Of a DNA stretch of 64,000 bases, positions 36,755 to 45,000 are shown piece after piece; position 1 is the first letter of the stretch, and each line of letters begins with the position of its first letter. Source of the DNA: Saccharibacillus soli (GTDB lineage: Bacteria; Bacillota; Bacilli; Paenibacillales; Paenibacillaceae); assembly GCA_002189105.1 (NCBI GenBank), contig NIOB01000001.1, positions 1,240,001 through 1,304,000 on the forward strand, written 5' to 3'. The notes under the pieces are model-generated. The model saw nothing but the letters and a program-made list of their open reading frames with translations, had not been told where the DNA came from and did no database searches. Position numbers and translations under genes: made by a program.

Positions 36755-38821
36755 CTAGAATTCTTTATAGAAGTCATCCCGCATTTCCGACACGGCCAAA
36801 TAACATTCCTTGCCCGCAAGCAGCTTGGCTGGAACTCTCCACATCTCTCCGTAGTAATAACTGTCTGCTACAAGCGCACCGTCTGCATAGATCTGGGCCA
36901 CATCACCATAATAATCAAGTTCTATCATTCCCTGCGTACCTGTAACCGATAGCTTTTGCCATTTCACTTTCCGCTCGCCACCGATATGCAGTTCTTCCGT
37001 GTATTTCGGTTCAAAAGGAAGGGCTGTAACGTCTTCATAGGTCACTACGGGCGCTGTATACGGCTGCCGTATAAGTTTCGCATCAAACCTTTCCCCATTC
37101 CAATGCGAATAACGAATATCCCCTTCCGCAGCCGAACGAATTTCGCCAGCTGCTTTGTACAGATCGCACCCATCTCCCACAACCAGTTCTCCGTCCAATC
37201 GGCGCAAATACCGGGCTTGATCCCAGGTCAGCGTTACGATCGTCGTCTCCTTCACCTGCACAGCCGACTCCAGCCCCGCTTCTGCTGTAATCTTTTGCCC
37301 ATTGCTGAATTGATACTCTGGCGTGATCCCCGGAATTTGCGCGAAGAAATACGTATTCCCTTCCTTGCACAGAAGCTGCGCGGTCGCGTAATCGAGAACG
37401 ACGCCAGGCAGCTCCATCCGAAACGGCATGAAGAAACTATTCTCCCCGCACACGTTTATTTTCGGAAACACGATACTTCCCGTATCGATCACCGCGTCTC
37501 GAACATCCGCAAGCTTGGTCAACCTTTGGACATGATTCACGAACACGAAGCCGCGATGTCCGTCCGTGCGCATCACGTACCTCAAGGAAGTTATATCGTC
37601 TCTGGCAGCGGTATGCGCAGCTTCGACCCTTACCATCGGTGCAAGCGCTTCCTGGAAATCTTGAACAAACAAATGCAGCAGATTGAGCAGCCGATATTGT
37701 TCCCTCACCTCTCCGTATTCGGATAACGCGCATTGAAAATCGTACGAGAGAATCGGATAATCATTCGGATAGCCGGTGGCTTTCGATTCTTGGAACGTCG
37801 ATCGCTGGCCGATCTGATTCGTGCCGCCGTGATACATATAGTAGCCGATCAGATTATTGCCGTCTCCGATCTTCACAAGCGAGATACTGTAAATGTCCAT
37901 CGGTTGGATACGCGGTCTCCGATGATGCGTGACCTGAATCCCGCTGCCCAGCTCGCATGTAGCAAATGGATACCGTTCATACGGCAGCCGCCACTGCGCA
38001 TCAGTTCTAGTGACTGGAGGAAGCAGATCTGCCCCGATCCCCGTATCGTTTCGTATCCCTGTAAAAAAGTAATGTGGGGACGGCGGGAGCGGATTCAAGT
38101 GTTCTTCCCATGGCGCTTCGCAGTACCCGCCGAATACAGGAAGCACTTCGTCTACCGGGATCTGAGCGCCTTCCACAGCATTCCATCCCGTCACCGTATA
38201 GATCGGAACGATCATCCCACATTCGATGGCGATTTGTTTTAACGTGGCGAGATGATCGGGTTGATCCGTCAATTCGTTCTCCAACTGAACCGCGATGATG
38301 TTGCCTCCGTCTTTGTAGAAGAACCCTTGCACCTGCTCGAAAATCTTCGCATACCACGTGCGGACTTGTGCCAGATAGTGGGGATGGTTTTCGCGGAGTT
38401 TGAGCGGTTTATCAAGCAGCCAATCCGGAAATCCGCCGTTGCGACATTCGCCGTGCGCCCATGGGCCGATTCGGATCACGACATCCAGACCGACCTTTTG
38501 ACATTCTGCGATAAAAGCACGCAGATCGTTGTTCCCGGAAAAGTCGAAGACGCCTTCGATCTCTTCATGGTAAATCCAAAATACATAGGTCGAAACAAGT
38601 GTGATACCACCCGCTTTCATCTTGCACAGCTCGTCATGCCACTCACTCCGATCACAGCGGGAATAATGGAATTCGCCCATTACCGGAATATACGGTTTAC
38701 CTCCCCGCTCGATATACAAGCTGGTAACGTCGATTTTCTCGCCTACCGGATTCGTGCCGCCAAGATTCAGATGATTGCGCAGCATTTTCGGTTGGGTAAT
38801 CGGTTTAAAGGTATAGATCAT
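36755..38821 (-). CDS. Beta-galactosidase, GH35 family
   Basis: 688 aa, no signal peptide, so cytoplasmic. Removes terminal beta-galactosyl residues from oligosaccharides. Family marks: EFHYSRCDRSEWHDELCKMKAGG, the GPWAHGECRNGGFPDWL strand, acid/base Glu in AVQLENELTD, nucleophile Glu in ATCELGSGIQ, then GYYMYHGGTNQIG. The C-terminal ~250 residues are beta-rich accessory domains. A loose GAGGGA site precedes the ATG. The 208 bp upstream (38822-39029) holds its promoter region; I see no clear operator. It could act on galactans released by the pectinolytic enzymes encoded further along. Confidence 0.92.
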   Translation of the reverse strand: MIYTFKPITQPKMLRNHLNLGGTNPVGEKIDVTSLYIERGGKPYIPVMGEFHYSRCDRSEWHDELCKMKAGGITLVSTYVFWIYHEEIEGVFDFSGNNDLRAFIAECQKVGLDVVIRIGPWAHGECRNGGFPDWLLDKPLKLRENHPHYLAQVRTWYAKIFEQVQGFFYKDGGNIIAVQLENELTDQPDHLATLKQIAIECGMIVPIYTVTGWNAVEGAQIPVDEVLPVFGGYCEAPWEEHLNPLPPSPHYFFTGIRNDTGIGADLLPPVTRTDAQWRLPYERYPFATCELGSGIQVTHHRRPRIQPMDIYSISLVKIGDGNNLIGYYMYHGGTNQIGQRSTFQESKATGYPNDYPILSYDFQCALSEYGEVREQYRLLNLLHLFVQDFQEALAPMVRVEAAHTAARDDITSLRYVMRTDGHRGFVFVNHVQRLTKLADVRDAVIDTGSIVFPKINVCGENSFFMPFRMELPGVVLDYATAQLLCKEGNTYFFAQIPGITPEYQFSNGQKITAEAGLESAVQVKETTIVTLTWDQARYLRRLDGELVVGDGCDLYKAAGEIRSAAEGDIRYSHWNGERFDAKLIRQPYTAPVVTYEDVTALPFEPKYTEELHIGGERKVKWQKLSVTGTQGMIELDYYGDVAQIYADGALVADSYYYGEMWRVPAKLLAGKECYLAVSEMRDDFYKEF

Positions 38822-39029
38822 CTATAGGTATCCCTCTTTCGCCATGATCGTTTTCTGCTTCTCTTGCTAATCTTATTGTAGCGTAGAGGGTAGTCGGCTC
38901 GTTAGGATTAGCAGAATCACAATTAGCACAAAATGAACAGGAGTGGTTTTACGGACATGCCAAACAGAAGAGAACCCGGAAGTCCTCTCCTGTGTCCATC
39001 GTATAAAGTTCAGACGTTTCGGCAGCGTA

Positions 39030-39269
39030 CTAGCTATCTTTTCGTTTTCCGATTTCGTTTTGTTTCGCTCTCAATTTCTCGGGCGTCACGTCGTCTCCCA
39101 GCGGATCGATGATCGTCGAATTCAGCAGAAGCTCATCAACCGAACCACGGAACGTACGCAGATATTCTTTGCGAAGCTGCGCTTGTTCTTCTTTCTCTGC
39201 CTCGGTCAGACCGACTTCTTTTTGTTTCTTGGATAGCGCATTGATTCTTTCCAAACTTGGGTTTACCAT
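39030..39269 (-). CDS. DUF896 (YnzC/UPF0291) family protein
   Basis: 79 aa cytoplasmic protein. The sequence matches the small helical family: ERINALSKKQKEVGLTEAEKEEQAQLRKEYLRTFR in two helices, then VDELLLNSTIIDPLGDDVTPEKL. Members in Bacillus (YnzC, YneS neighbourhood) are linked to the SOS region but have no firm function. GGGAGGG precedes the ATG. Monocistronic. Confidence 0.93.
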   Translation of the reverse strand: MVNPSLERINALSKKQKEVGLTEAEKEEQAQLRKEYLRTFRGSVDELLLNSTIIDPLGDDVTPEKLRAKQNEIGKRKDS

Positions 39270-39432
39270 AGGATGCCCTCCCTGAGATGATGCATTTTAT
39301 CTTTTATTTTAACGAATTTCGGCTGTTGTGTACATCTTTCGGGTTTGCAGGCGCATTAGAGAGTGTCACGCTCGGTTGATCCGACAATCCGTATACCGCT
39401 GCTTCTGCGAGGATCGCTTTACGAGCATCATT

Positions 39433-40008
39433 TTACGACTCGTTCTGCCTGAATCCCCGATAAAATGTATCTACAAGCAGCTGCGCTGCGGAGTTCCGAG
39501 CAACATTCCCTTCCACGACCTGCTGCCAAGTCAAAAAGACCAATGAATACAAGACTTCAACAATCCAATTTTTGTCGGCGTCCTGGCGGAAATATCCCTT
39601 TTGTTGAAGCAGTTCAATTGCCCGTAACAGCGGTTTTCTTAAAGCACGATCCTGTTCCTCGATGTCCTTGTTGCTGTTGACGGTCGCATCATGGCTCAAG
39701 AAATAAATTTTGTCGCCCAACGGAATCAAAGCTTCGATCAATTCGGGAATATAAGATTCGTAGCGTTCATCATCCAGCTTAATATCATTCATTGTCGCGG
39801 TCACAACTTCGATGGCTCGAAAGCCCAGATGGATCATGAGCTGTTCTCTGCTCTCTACGTAACGATGCAGCGTCGCAATGCCGATTCCGGCCGATTCCGC
39901 AATCTCATTCATTGAAGCGCTTGGATTCTCTACCAGGCACTTGGTGGCTTCATCCAATAAGGCATTCAACCGCGTTTGTTTGATTGCCGTTAGTTCTTTT
40001 TTCTTCAT
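39433..40008 (-). CDS. TetR-family regulator of the SMR pump
   Basis: 191 aa. HTH at residues ~10-60 (ALLDEATKCLVENPSASMNEIAESAGIGIATLHRYVESREQLMIHLG) and a helical ligand domain. It lies 72 bp downstream of the SMR pair on the same strand. An inverted repeat in its own upstream region (40055-40075) recurs before the SMR pair and before the GNAT gene at 41107-41793, so it probably represses itself and both units. Confidence 0.9.
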   Translation of the reverse strand: MKKKELTAIKQTRLNALLDEATKCLVENPSASMNEIAESAGIGIATLHRYVESREQLMIHLGFRAIEVVTATMNDIKLDDERYESYIPELIEALIPLGDKIYFLSHDATVNSNKDIEEQDRALRKPLLRAIELLQQKGYFRQDADKNWIVEVLYSLVFLTWQQVVEGNVARNSAAQLLVDTFYRGFRQNES

Positions 40009-40054
40009 ATTACACCTCTTCGTGAGCGGGATCTTCTCATCGAGAATAACTCAC

Positions 40055-40075
40055 TTGATAGTATAACATATCGAA
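40055..40075. promoter_or_regulatory. Operator A (GATA-N8-TATC) upstream of tetR
   Basis: TTGATA and TATCGAA arms around an 8-bp centre. On the minus strand it overlaps TATACT, a good -10 box for the TetR gene. Same architecture as sites at 40850-40870 and 41853-41872. Confidence 0.6.
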
Positions 40076-40079
40076 ATTA

Positions 40080-40394
40080 TCACGAGACGAGCTTCAACCC
40101 TACAACACTCAAGATGATGCCGCCTACAAAAGCCAGCTGCTTCATGTTTCGTGGTTCATTGAATATATACATCCCTAACAATACACTTCCTGCCGCTCCT
40201 ATGCCGGTCCAAATGCCGTAGCCGATGCTGATCGGAATCTCCCGCAAAGACAACGAAAGGAAAATGAAGCTTGACCCCATAAATGCAGCCAAAATCAACG
40301 TGTATTTAAGCTTCGTAAATCCTTCCGAGAGTTTCAAAAATATAACGCCGCCGACTTCAAGTAAGCCTGCCAAAATTAAGAAAAACCAATTCAT
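40080..40394 (-). CDS. Small multidrug resistance (SMR) transporter subunit, second of pair
   Basis: 104 aa, four helices. WFFLILAGLLEVGGVIFLKLSEGFTKL contains the essential Glu14 of helix 1, and the GIGAAGSVLLGMYIFNEP segment is the helix 3-4 pattern of EmrE relatives. Translationally coupled to the preceding subunit (ATGA overlap). Paired SMR proteins (EbrAB/YkkCD type) work as heterodimers exporting cationic drugs or guanidinium; no guanidine riboswitch is evident upstream. Confidence 0.93.
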   Translation of the reverse strand: MNWFFLILAGLLEVGGVIFLKLSEGFTKLKYTLILAAFMGSSFIFLSLSLREIPISIGYGIWTGIGAAGSVLLGMYIFNEPRNMKQLAFVGGIILSVVGLKLVS

Positions 40395-40738
40395 GCTTGA
40401 TTCCCCGCTTTTTCTTCAGATGGATCAGACACGATCTTCAAACCGATGATGCAAAAAATTAACGTGGCCAGAAAAATAATCTTCAAAACACTCACTTGAT
40501 CGCCCAAAAAAATCATGCCCATTAGCGCTGTACCCAAAGAACCGAGTCCGGTAAATACTGCATAAGCCGTCGATACCGGCAGAATCTTGAGGGATTTCGC
40601 AAAAAAGTAGAAACTGCCTACTAACAAAATAGCTGTCGGGATCACAATCTCAATCTTGGATAGACCGTCGGAAAAAGCCAAACCCAATGCCCAACCGATC
40701 TCCAATGCTCCTCCTAGAATCAGAAAAAACCAAGCCAT
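40391..40738 (-). CDS. Small multidrug resistance (SMR) transporter subunit, first of pair
   Basis: 115 aa, four helices, with helix 1 AWFFLILGGALEIGWALGLAFSDGLSKIE and Glu13. The helix 3-4 region reads YAVFTGLGSLGTALMGMIFLGD. It has a short hydrophilic C-terminus that its partner lacks, which usually fixes opposite membrane orientations in a heterodimer. AGGAGG precedes the ATG. Transcribed from a promoter overlapping operator B. Confidence 0.93.
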   Translation of the reverse strand: MAWFFLILGGALEIGWALGLAFSDGLSKIEIVIPTAILLVGSFYFFAKSLKILPVSTAYAVFTGLGSLGTALMGMIFLGDQVSVLKIIFLATLIFCIIGLKIVSDPSEEKAGNQA

Positions 40739-40849
40739 CCGTTTACCTCCTCGACGATAGTGTCATCCCAATGAATCCTGCAATTCGGATCGATGGTAAA
40801 ACCGCTGAACAATCCGATGTCGAAACCAATTAATATATTAATTTATCTT

Positions 40850-40870
40850 TTGATAGTATTTTATATCATA
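40850..40870. promoter_or_regulatory. Operator B (GATA-N8-TATC) and promoter of the SMR pair
   Basis: TTGATA and TATCATAAA arms around an 8-bp centre, about 110 bp upstream of the SMR start. On the minus strand TTGATT (-35) and TAAAAT (-10) are 17 bp apart, with the -10 box inside the operator. The rest of the 40739-41106 gap holds this site and the terminator at 41027-41073. Confidence 0.6.
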
Positions 40871-41026
40871 AATTTAGAGAAATCAAATATCCCTCTCCTT
40901 GACAAAGAACGGGACATCCATTCAATCACCATAAATAAAAGCGATAAATAAAATAAGTACAGTTCTAAAGCTTCGCTCGCTCTCTAAATAGATGCTCTTT
41001 TCTATTGGAGGAGAATACACAAAAAG

Positions 41027-41073
41027 AAAAAAGAGTCCATTCCGTGCGTAACCTGCACCTGAAGGCTCTTTTC
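41027..41073 (-). terminator. Terminator of the GNAT gene (minus strand)
   Basis: AAAAGAGCC pairs with GGACTCTTTTTT (one-base bulge) around an inner GTGC/GCAC stem; on the minus strand the T run follows the hairpin. Confidence 0.65.
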
Positions 41074-41106
41074 TCGCTTGTCTTATGTTCTGATTTTCTA
41101 TACGGA

Positions 41107-41793
41107 TTACACGATTTTCGGATCTGGGCTGGAGAGGTTTTGCTCCCGCAGCGTCTTCATCATACGGTACATCGAAAAAGCCGGCTTATTGATCTCGCCT
41201 GACACCCGGTACCCCAGGCGTTGATATAGCTTGAAAGCCCGTTCGTTTTCTTTTTTCACCGTAAGCGAGCATTTCGAGAACCCTTGCCGGGTGGCTTGTT
41301 CTTCGGCAAAAGCCAGCAGTTTCGTGCCGACCCCCAGTCCGCGGCTTTCTGGAATGGAAGCCAATGTGCCGATGTGAAATTCGTCGTCTTCGCCTTCCGT
41401 CATGCTAATCATGGAATACAAAAGCTTGAGATGGCGCAGGTTGTACCAGAAAAGTCCAAACTTGCGTAAAGCAATCAACTGCTTAAACGTTGGCCAAGCG
41501 AGGCGTTTGAGCACTTTGACCGGGTAGCAGGTGACCATACCCACGATCTGCTCGCCTGCGCGCGCTTCAAACGCATATTCATGGCTGAAGCGGTTGCCGC
41601 CGTTCTTCCATAACTTGCGAAACGTATGTGCCAGCACCTGCTTGTCCTCCGAACCGGACAAACTATATGCCATATAATCGAGAGCCATCTGATTGAGTTT
41701 GCCGCCGACAGCGGAATGAGCCTCAGCGCGCTGAATGGTCACGCTGACGGAATTGAAAATGTCGATCTGATCTGACGGATTTTGAACATGCAT
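41107..41793 (-). CDS. GNAT-family N-acetyltransferase
   Basis: 228 aa. The N-terminal half is mostly helical (MALDYMAYSLSGSEDKQVLAHTFRKLW). The GNAT core follows, with HIGTLASIPESRGLGVGTKLLAFAEEQA as acetyl-CoA loop and NERAFKLYQRLGYRVSGEI at the end. The ATG at 41793 has GGCGGGAGAAG upstream; a longer reading has no better site. Its promoter contains operator C, so it is probably in the same TetR regulon as the SMR pair and may inactivate the same compound that the pump removes. Confidence 0.88.
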   Translation of the reverse strand: MHVQNPSDQIDIFNSVSVTIQRAEAHSAVGGKLNQMALDYMAYSLSGSEDKQVLAHTFRKLWKNGGNRFSHEYAFEARAGEQIVGMVTCYPVKVLKRLAWPTFKQLIALRKFGLFWYNLRHLKLLYSMISMTEGEDDEFHIGTLASIPESRGLGVGTKLLAFAEEQATRQGFSKCSLTVKKENERAFKLYQRLGYRVSGEINKPAFSMYRMMKTLREQNLSSPDPKIV

Positions 41794-41852
41794 GGGTCTT
41801 CTCCCGCCTTTATCCATGATTTGATGTTTTTTTTGATAATAAAAAATACTTT

Positions 41853-41872
41853 ATGATATTAATTTATATCAT
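41853..41872. promoter_or_regulatory. Operator C (GATA-N8-TATC) and promoter of GNAT gene
   Basis: Perfect 7-6-7 palindrome ATGATAT/ATATCAT. On the minus strand TTGACC (41882-41887) with AT-rich -10 DNA 15-17 bp on lies across it. Third copy of the motif that also precedes the TetR gene and the SMR pair. Confidence 0.6.
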
Positions 41873-42016
41873 TTTTGAGCAAGGGTCAACTTTGGCCTTC
41901 CGATCTTGGCAGGTTGGCGAAGCCGTATATGAAGCCGTGCTTGCTTGATCGGTGCCAACGATTGATATGGGAGGATTGATCCATTACCCTCTCGTTTGAT
42001 CGCATCTTGGCTGCAA

Positions 42017-42052
42017 TAAAAATCCCGATGGGCCATGAAACCCATCGGGATT
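42017..42052 (-). terminator. Terminator of the SLH protein gene
   Basis: Perfect 12-bp stem AATCCCGATGGG/CCCATCGGGATT with an 8-base loop, 22 bp past the gene's stop; on the minus strand TTTTTATT follows. Confidence 0.88.
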
Positions 42053-42073
42053 GCTGCACTTTGTCAAAAAGGA

Positions 42074-45000
42074 TCAAGGCGTATGATGCCCCAGGAAGCT
42101 GTACGTCAGCGGATAGACCTCCCACTCTCCGGTCGGATCAAACGCAGCAGAACCGGATGCAACACCTGATTTGCGGATCAAGGTGCCAAGGTTTGGAAGA
42201 CCCGTTGCCCCGGAACCTGGGCGCCAGTTTTTATCGCCCATGGTATCGATAATCTTGCCATCTTTGAGCAGATCGAAGGCCATGATGACGTATTGTGACT
42301 TGTCGTCTGCAACCATTTCCAGTTCGTCATTGTAATAGGGGATCGCTGTAATATCCATGAGATCATAAAACGTATAATTGGCAATCAGACCATAGGTCCC
42401 CGGATAAATCTGCCCGATTTTTGCATACGGCACTGGAGATATATCCCTATTGTTCATGATCTCCACCTGATTGGTGCTCAGGTTGTACCGATACCCTACC
42501 ACTTGATATTGGTAGTTCGGATCATTCTTGTTATACACTTCTACGGCAATTCTTCCATCCGGGCCGCGTGTATACTCCGAGAAGAAGACCGATGGGCCAG
42601 ACTGCTCCTGAACATTCAATTGAACAGCTGCTGCTTTACCATCCGAGGAAACGACCATATACGTAAATGTACCTGGGACGCTTCCGGGAACCAGATTCAG
42701 TATGCGGTTATTTTGCAGCGTATTGATTTGGGTTAACATGCCCTGTTCCGCGCGGTATACCGTAAAGGGCTGCTGGCCCGGGAAGTATGGCGCAAGATCA
42801 TACGCGATATTGGCAATGCCCGTTTTGGTCGTGATCGTCTTCTGGTAGACCACATCGATCACATTCACCAGGATCATCGTGCTGACGTGCCCACCTCGTC
42901 CATCATCGGCCGTAACGGTCACAGAAGTCCTGCCGCTCCCTGTTCCGGCGGTCAGATTTAACCGGTTACCGACGACGACAGGAGATACTTTACCATCCTG
43001 GGATTGCACGGTGTAAGTGAGCAGGTCACCGTCGCTATCTTGGAATACCGAATCCAACGTCACCGAGGCACCATAACCCGGCACAAGCATCTGTTCCGGC
43101 AGGGTTCCGACTACCTTGGGAGCTTCATTGGATACCACGTTAACCAAGAAGGTTGTTTGAACAGGGTTGCCCACAATATCCTGCGCAGTTACGGTAATGA
43201 GCGATGTTCCATCTGTGACACCTGTTAGGGTGAGATGCTGATCGACAACCGATACTGAAGCTACGCCCGTATCCGCAGAAGCGGCTTGATACGTCAGTAG
43301 ATCCCCGTCCGGATCACGGAATACCGAAGCCAGATCCAATTCGATCGATTTAAGAGGTTGAACTACCTTCGCTGATAGGGACTGTGCCACAATCGGTGAC
43401 CGATTTGGCTGTACATCAATGGTAATCGTTTGGGCAGCTTCGCCCCCACGTGAATCCGAAGCCGTCAGTGTAACTGAAGTTGTGCCCAGTGCCACGGCCC
43501 GAAGGACCAATTGATTGCCGATTAACGTAGGCAAGGCCACACCGGGATCGCCTGATTTCACGGTCAGCGTCAGCGGATCGCCATCGGCATCCGAGAAGAG
43601 GCTGCCTACGTCTATCTTCCGATCCACACTGCCCAGTGACAGCGTCTGGTTGTCCAAACTGCCTGCCTGCGGCGCAAGGTTTACTGTTACCTTGAAGGTC
43701 TGTTCCTGCGTGCCGCCGCGTCCGTCTTCGGCAAGAAGGCGGATCGAAGCCGTTCCTGCCGCAAGCGGATGAAGCGTCAGAATCTTCATCGCGGCATCCC
43801 AGGATACCGAAGCTACGCTCTCGGATAAGGAGGAAGCGGTGACCGTTAACGGATCGCCATCTTCATCGCGGAATACCTGACCGAGATCCACAGAAGCATC
43901 TCCCGTTCCCAGCGTGACGGTTCGATCTTGAACCGGCTGCTGCGCGATTGGAGAACGGTTGACTTTGACGTCAAAGGTCTGACTCATTTCCCCTCCGTAG
44001 CTGTCGCGGGCGGTGACGGTCAATGTTGTCTGCCCGGCCTGCAGCGGATGAATCGTTACAGCCGCCCCTGTTAAAGATGTAGAGGCAACGGTCACATCTG
44101 AAGAAGTCACCTCATACGTTAATACATCTCCATCCGGATCAGAGAAGTTCCCTGCAATCCCTACCTTTCCATCGTCCTTGCCAATCGTAAGCAGTTGATG
44201 CGCAATCGAAGCTACAGCCTGCGGCGCTCGGTTGATTCTCACAGTGAAGCTGTCGCTAACTTGTCCCCCATGACCATCGTCTGCGGTGACTTTTAGCGTG
44301 GCAGAACCCGCGGCAAGGGGCGTCAGCGTTAATTGTCCTGCGGATACGGATGCCTGGATAAGAGAAGGGTCTATCGATTCTACGGACAGCGTCAGAGGAT
44401 CTGCGTTCAGATCCTCAAAGATATTCGACAGATTCAAGGTAACGTCGCCGCCCGCTAATTGAATCGAACGAGGCCCAATCGGCTGCTTCACCGTCGGTGC
44501 AGCATTGACCCGAACGTCAAAGGTCGAAGTGCTCTTGCCCCCGCGATCATCACTTGCCGTAACAGATACTGCTGCGGTGCCTCCCGATACAGGAGACAAT
44601 TGAATCTGATTACCGGTCAGTGCTGCGGTAGCGATGCCAGGTGAAGCGGAATGGACTTCGTACGTCAACGGATCGTCATCTTCATCGCTGAACATCCCGT
44701 CTAGCGGTATAAATCCATCGTTTTTGCCGACCATAATCTCCTGAGGTTCTGCTGCCTTGAGCAGCTTGGGACTATGGTTCACATTCACGGTAAAGGTCTG
44801 TTTGGACGAACCTCCCTGTCCATCCTTGGCCGTCACGGTAATCGACACAGGTCCCTCAGCCAACGGGATAAGGGTTAATCTGCTCCCGGTGATCTTCGCG
44901 GAAGCGGCATTCGCCGGTTGAACAGATGCTTCAAACGTCAACGGATGGCCGTCGGGGTCCTGGAAGGCCCCGGTCAGATCGACGGGAATGTCTACGCCTA

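Noticed and set aside
40739-40860. Guanidine-I (ykkC) riboswitch upstream of the SMR pair
   Set aside because: No recognisable conserved ykkC helices or ACGR-type loops. The region is AT-rich and better explained by a TetR operator and promoter.
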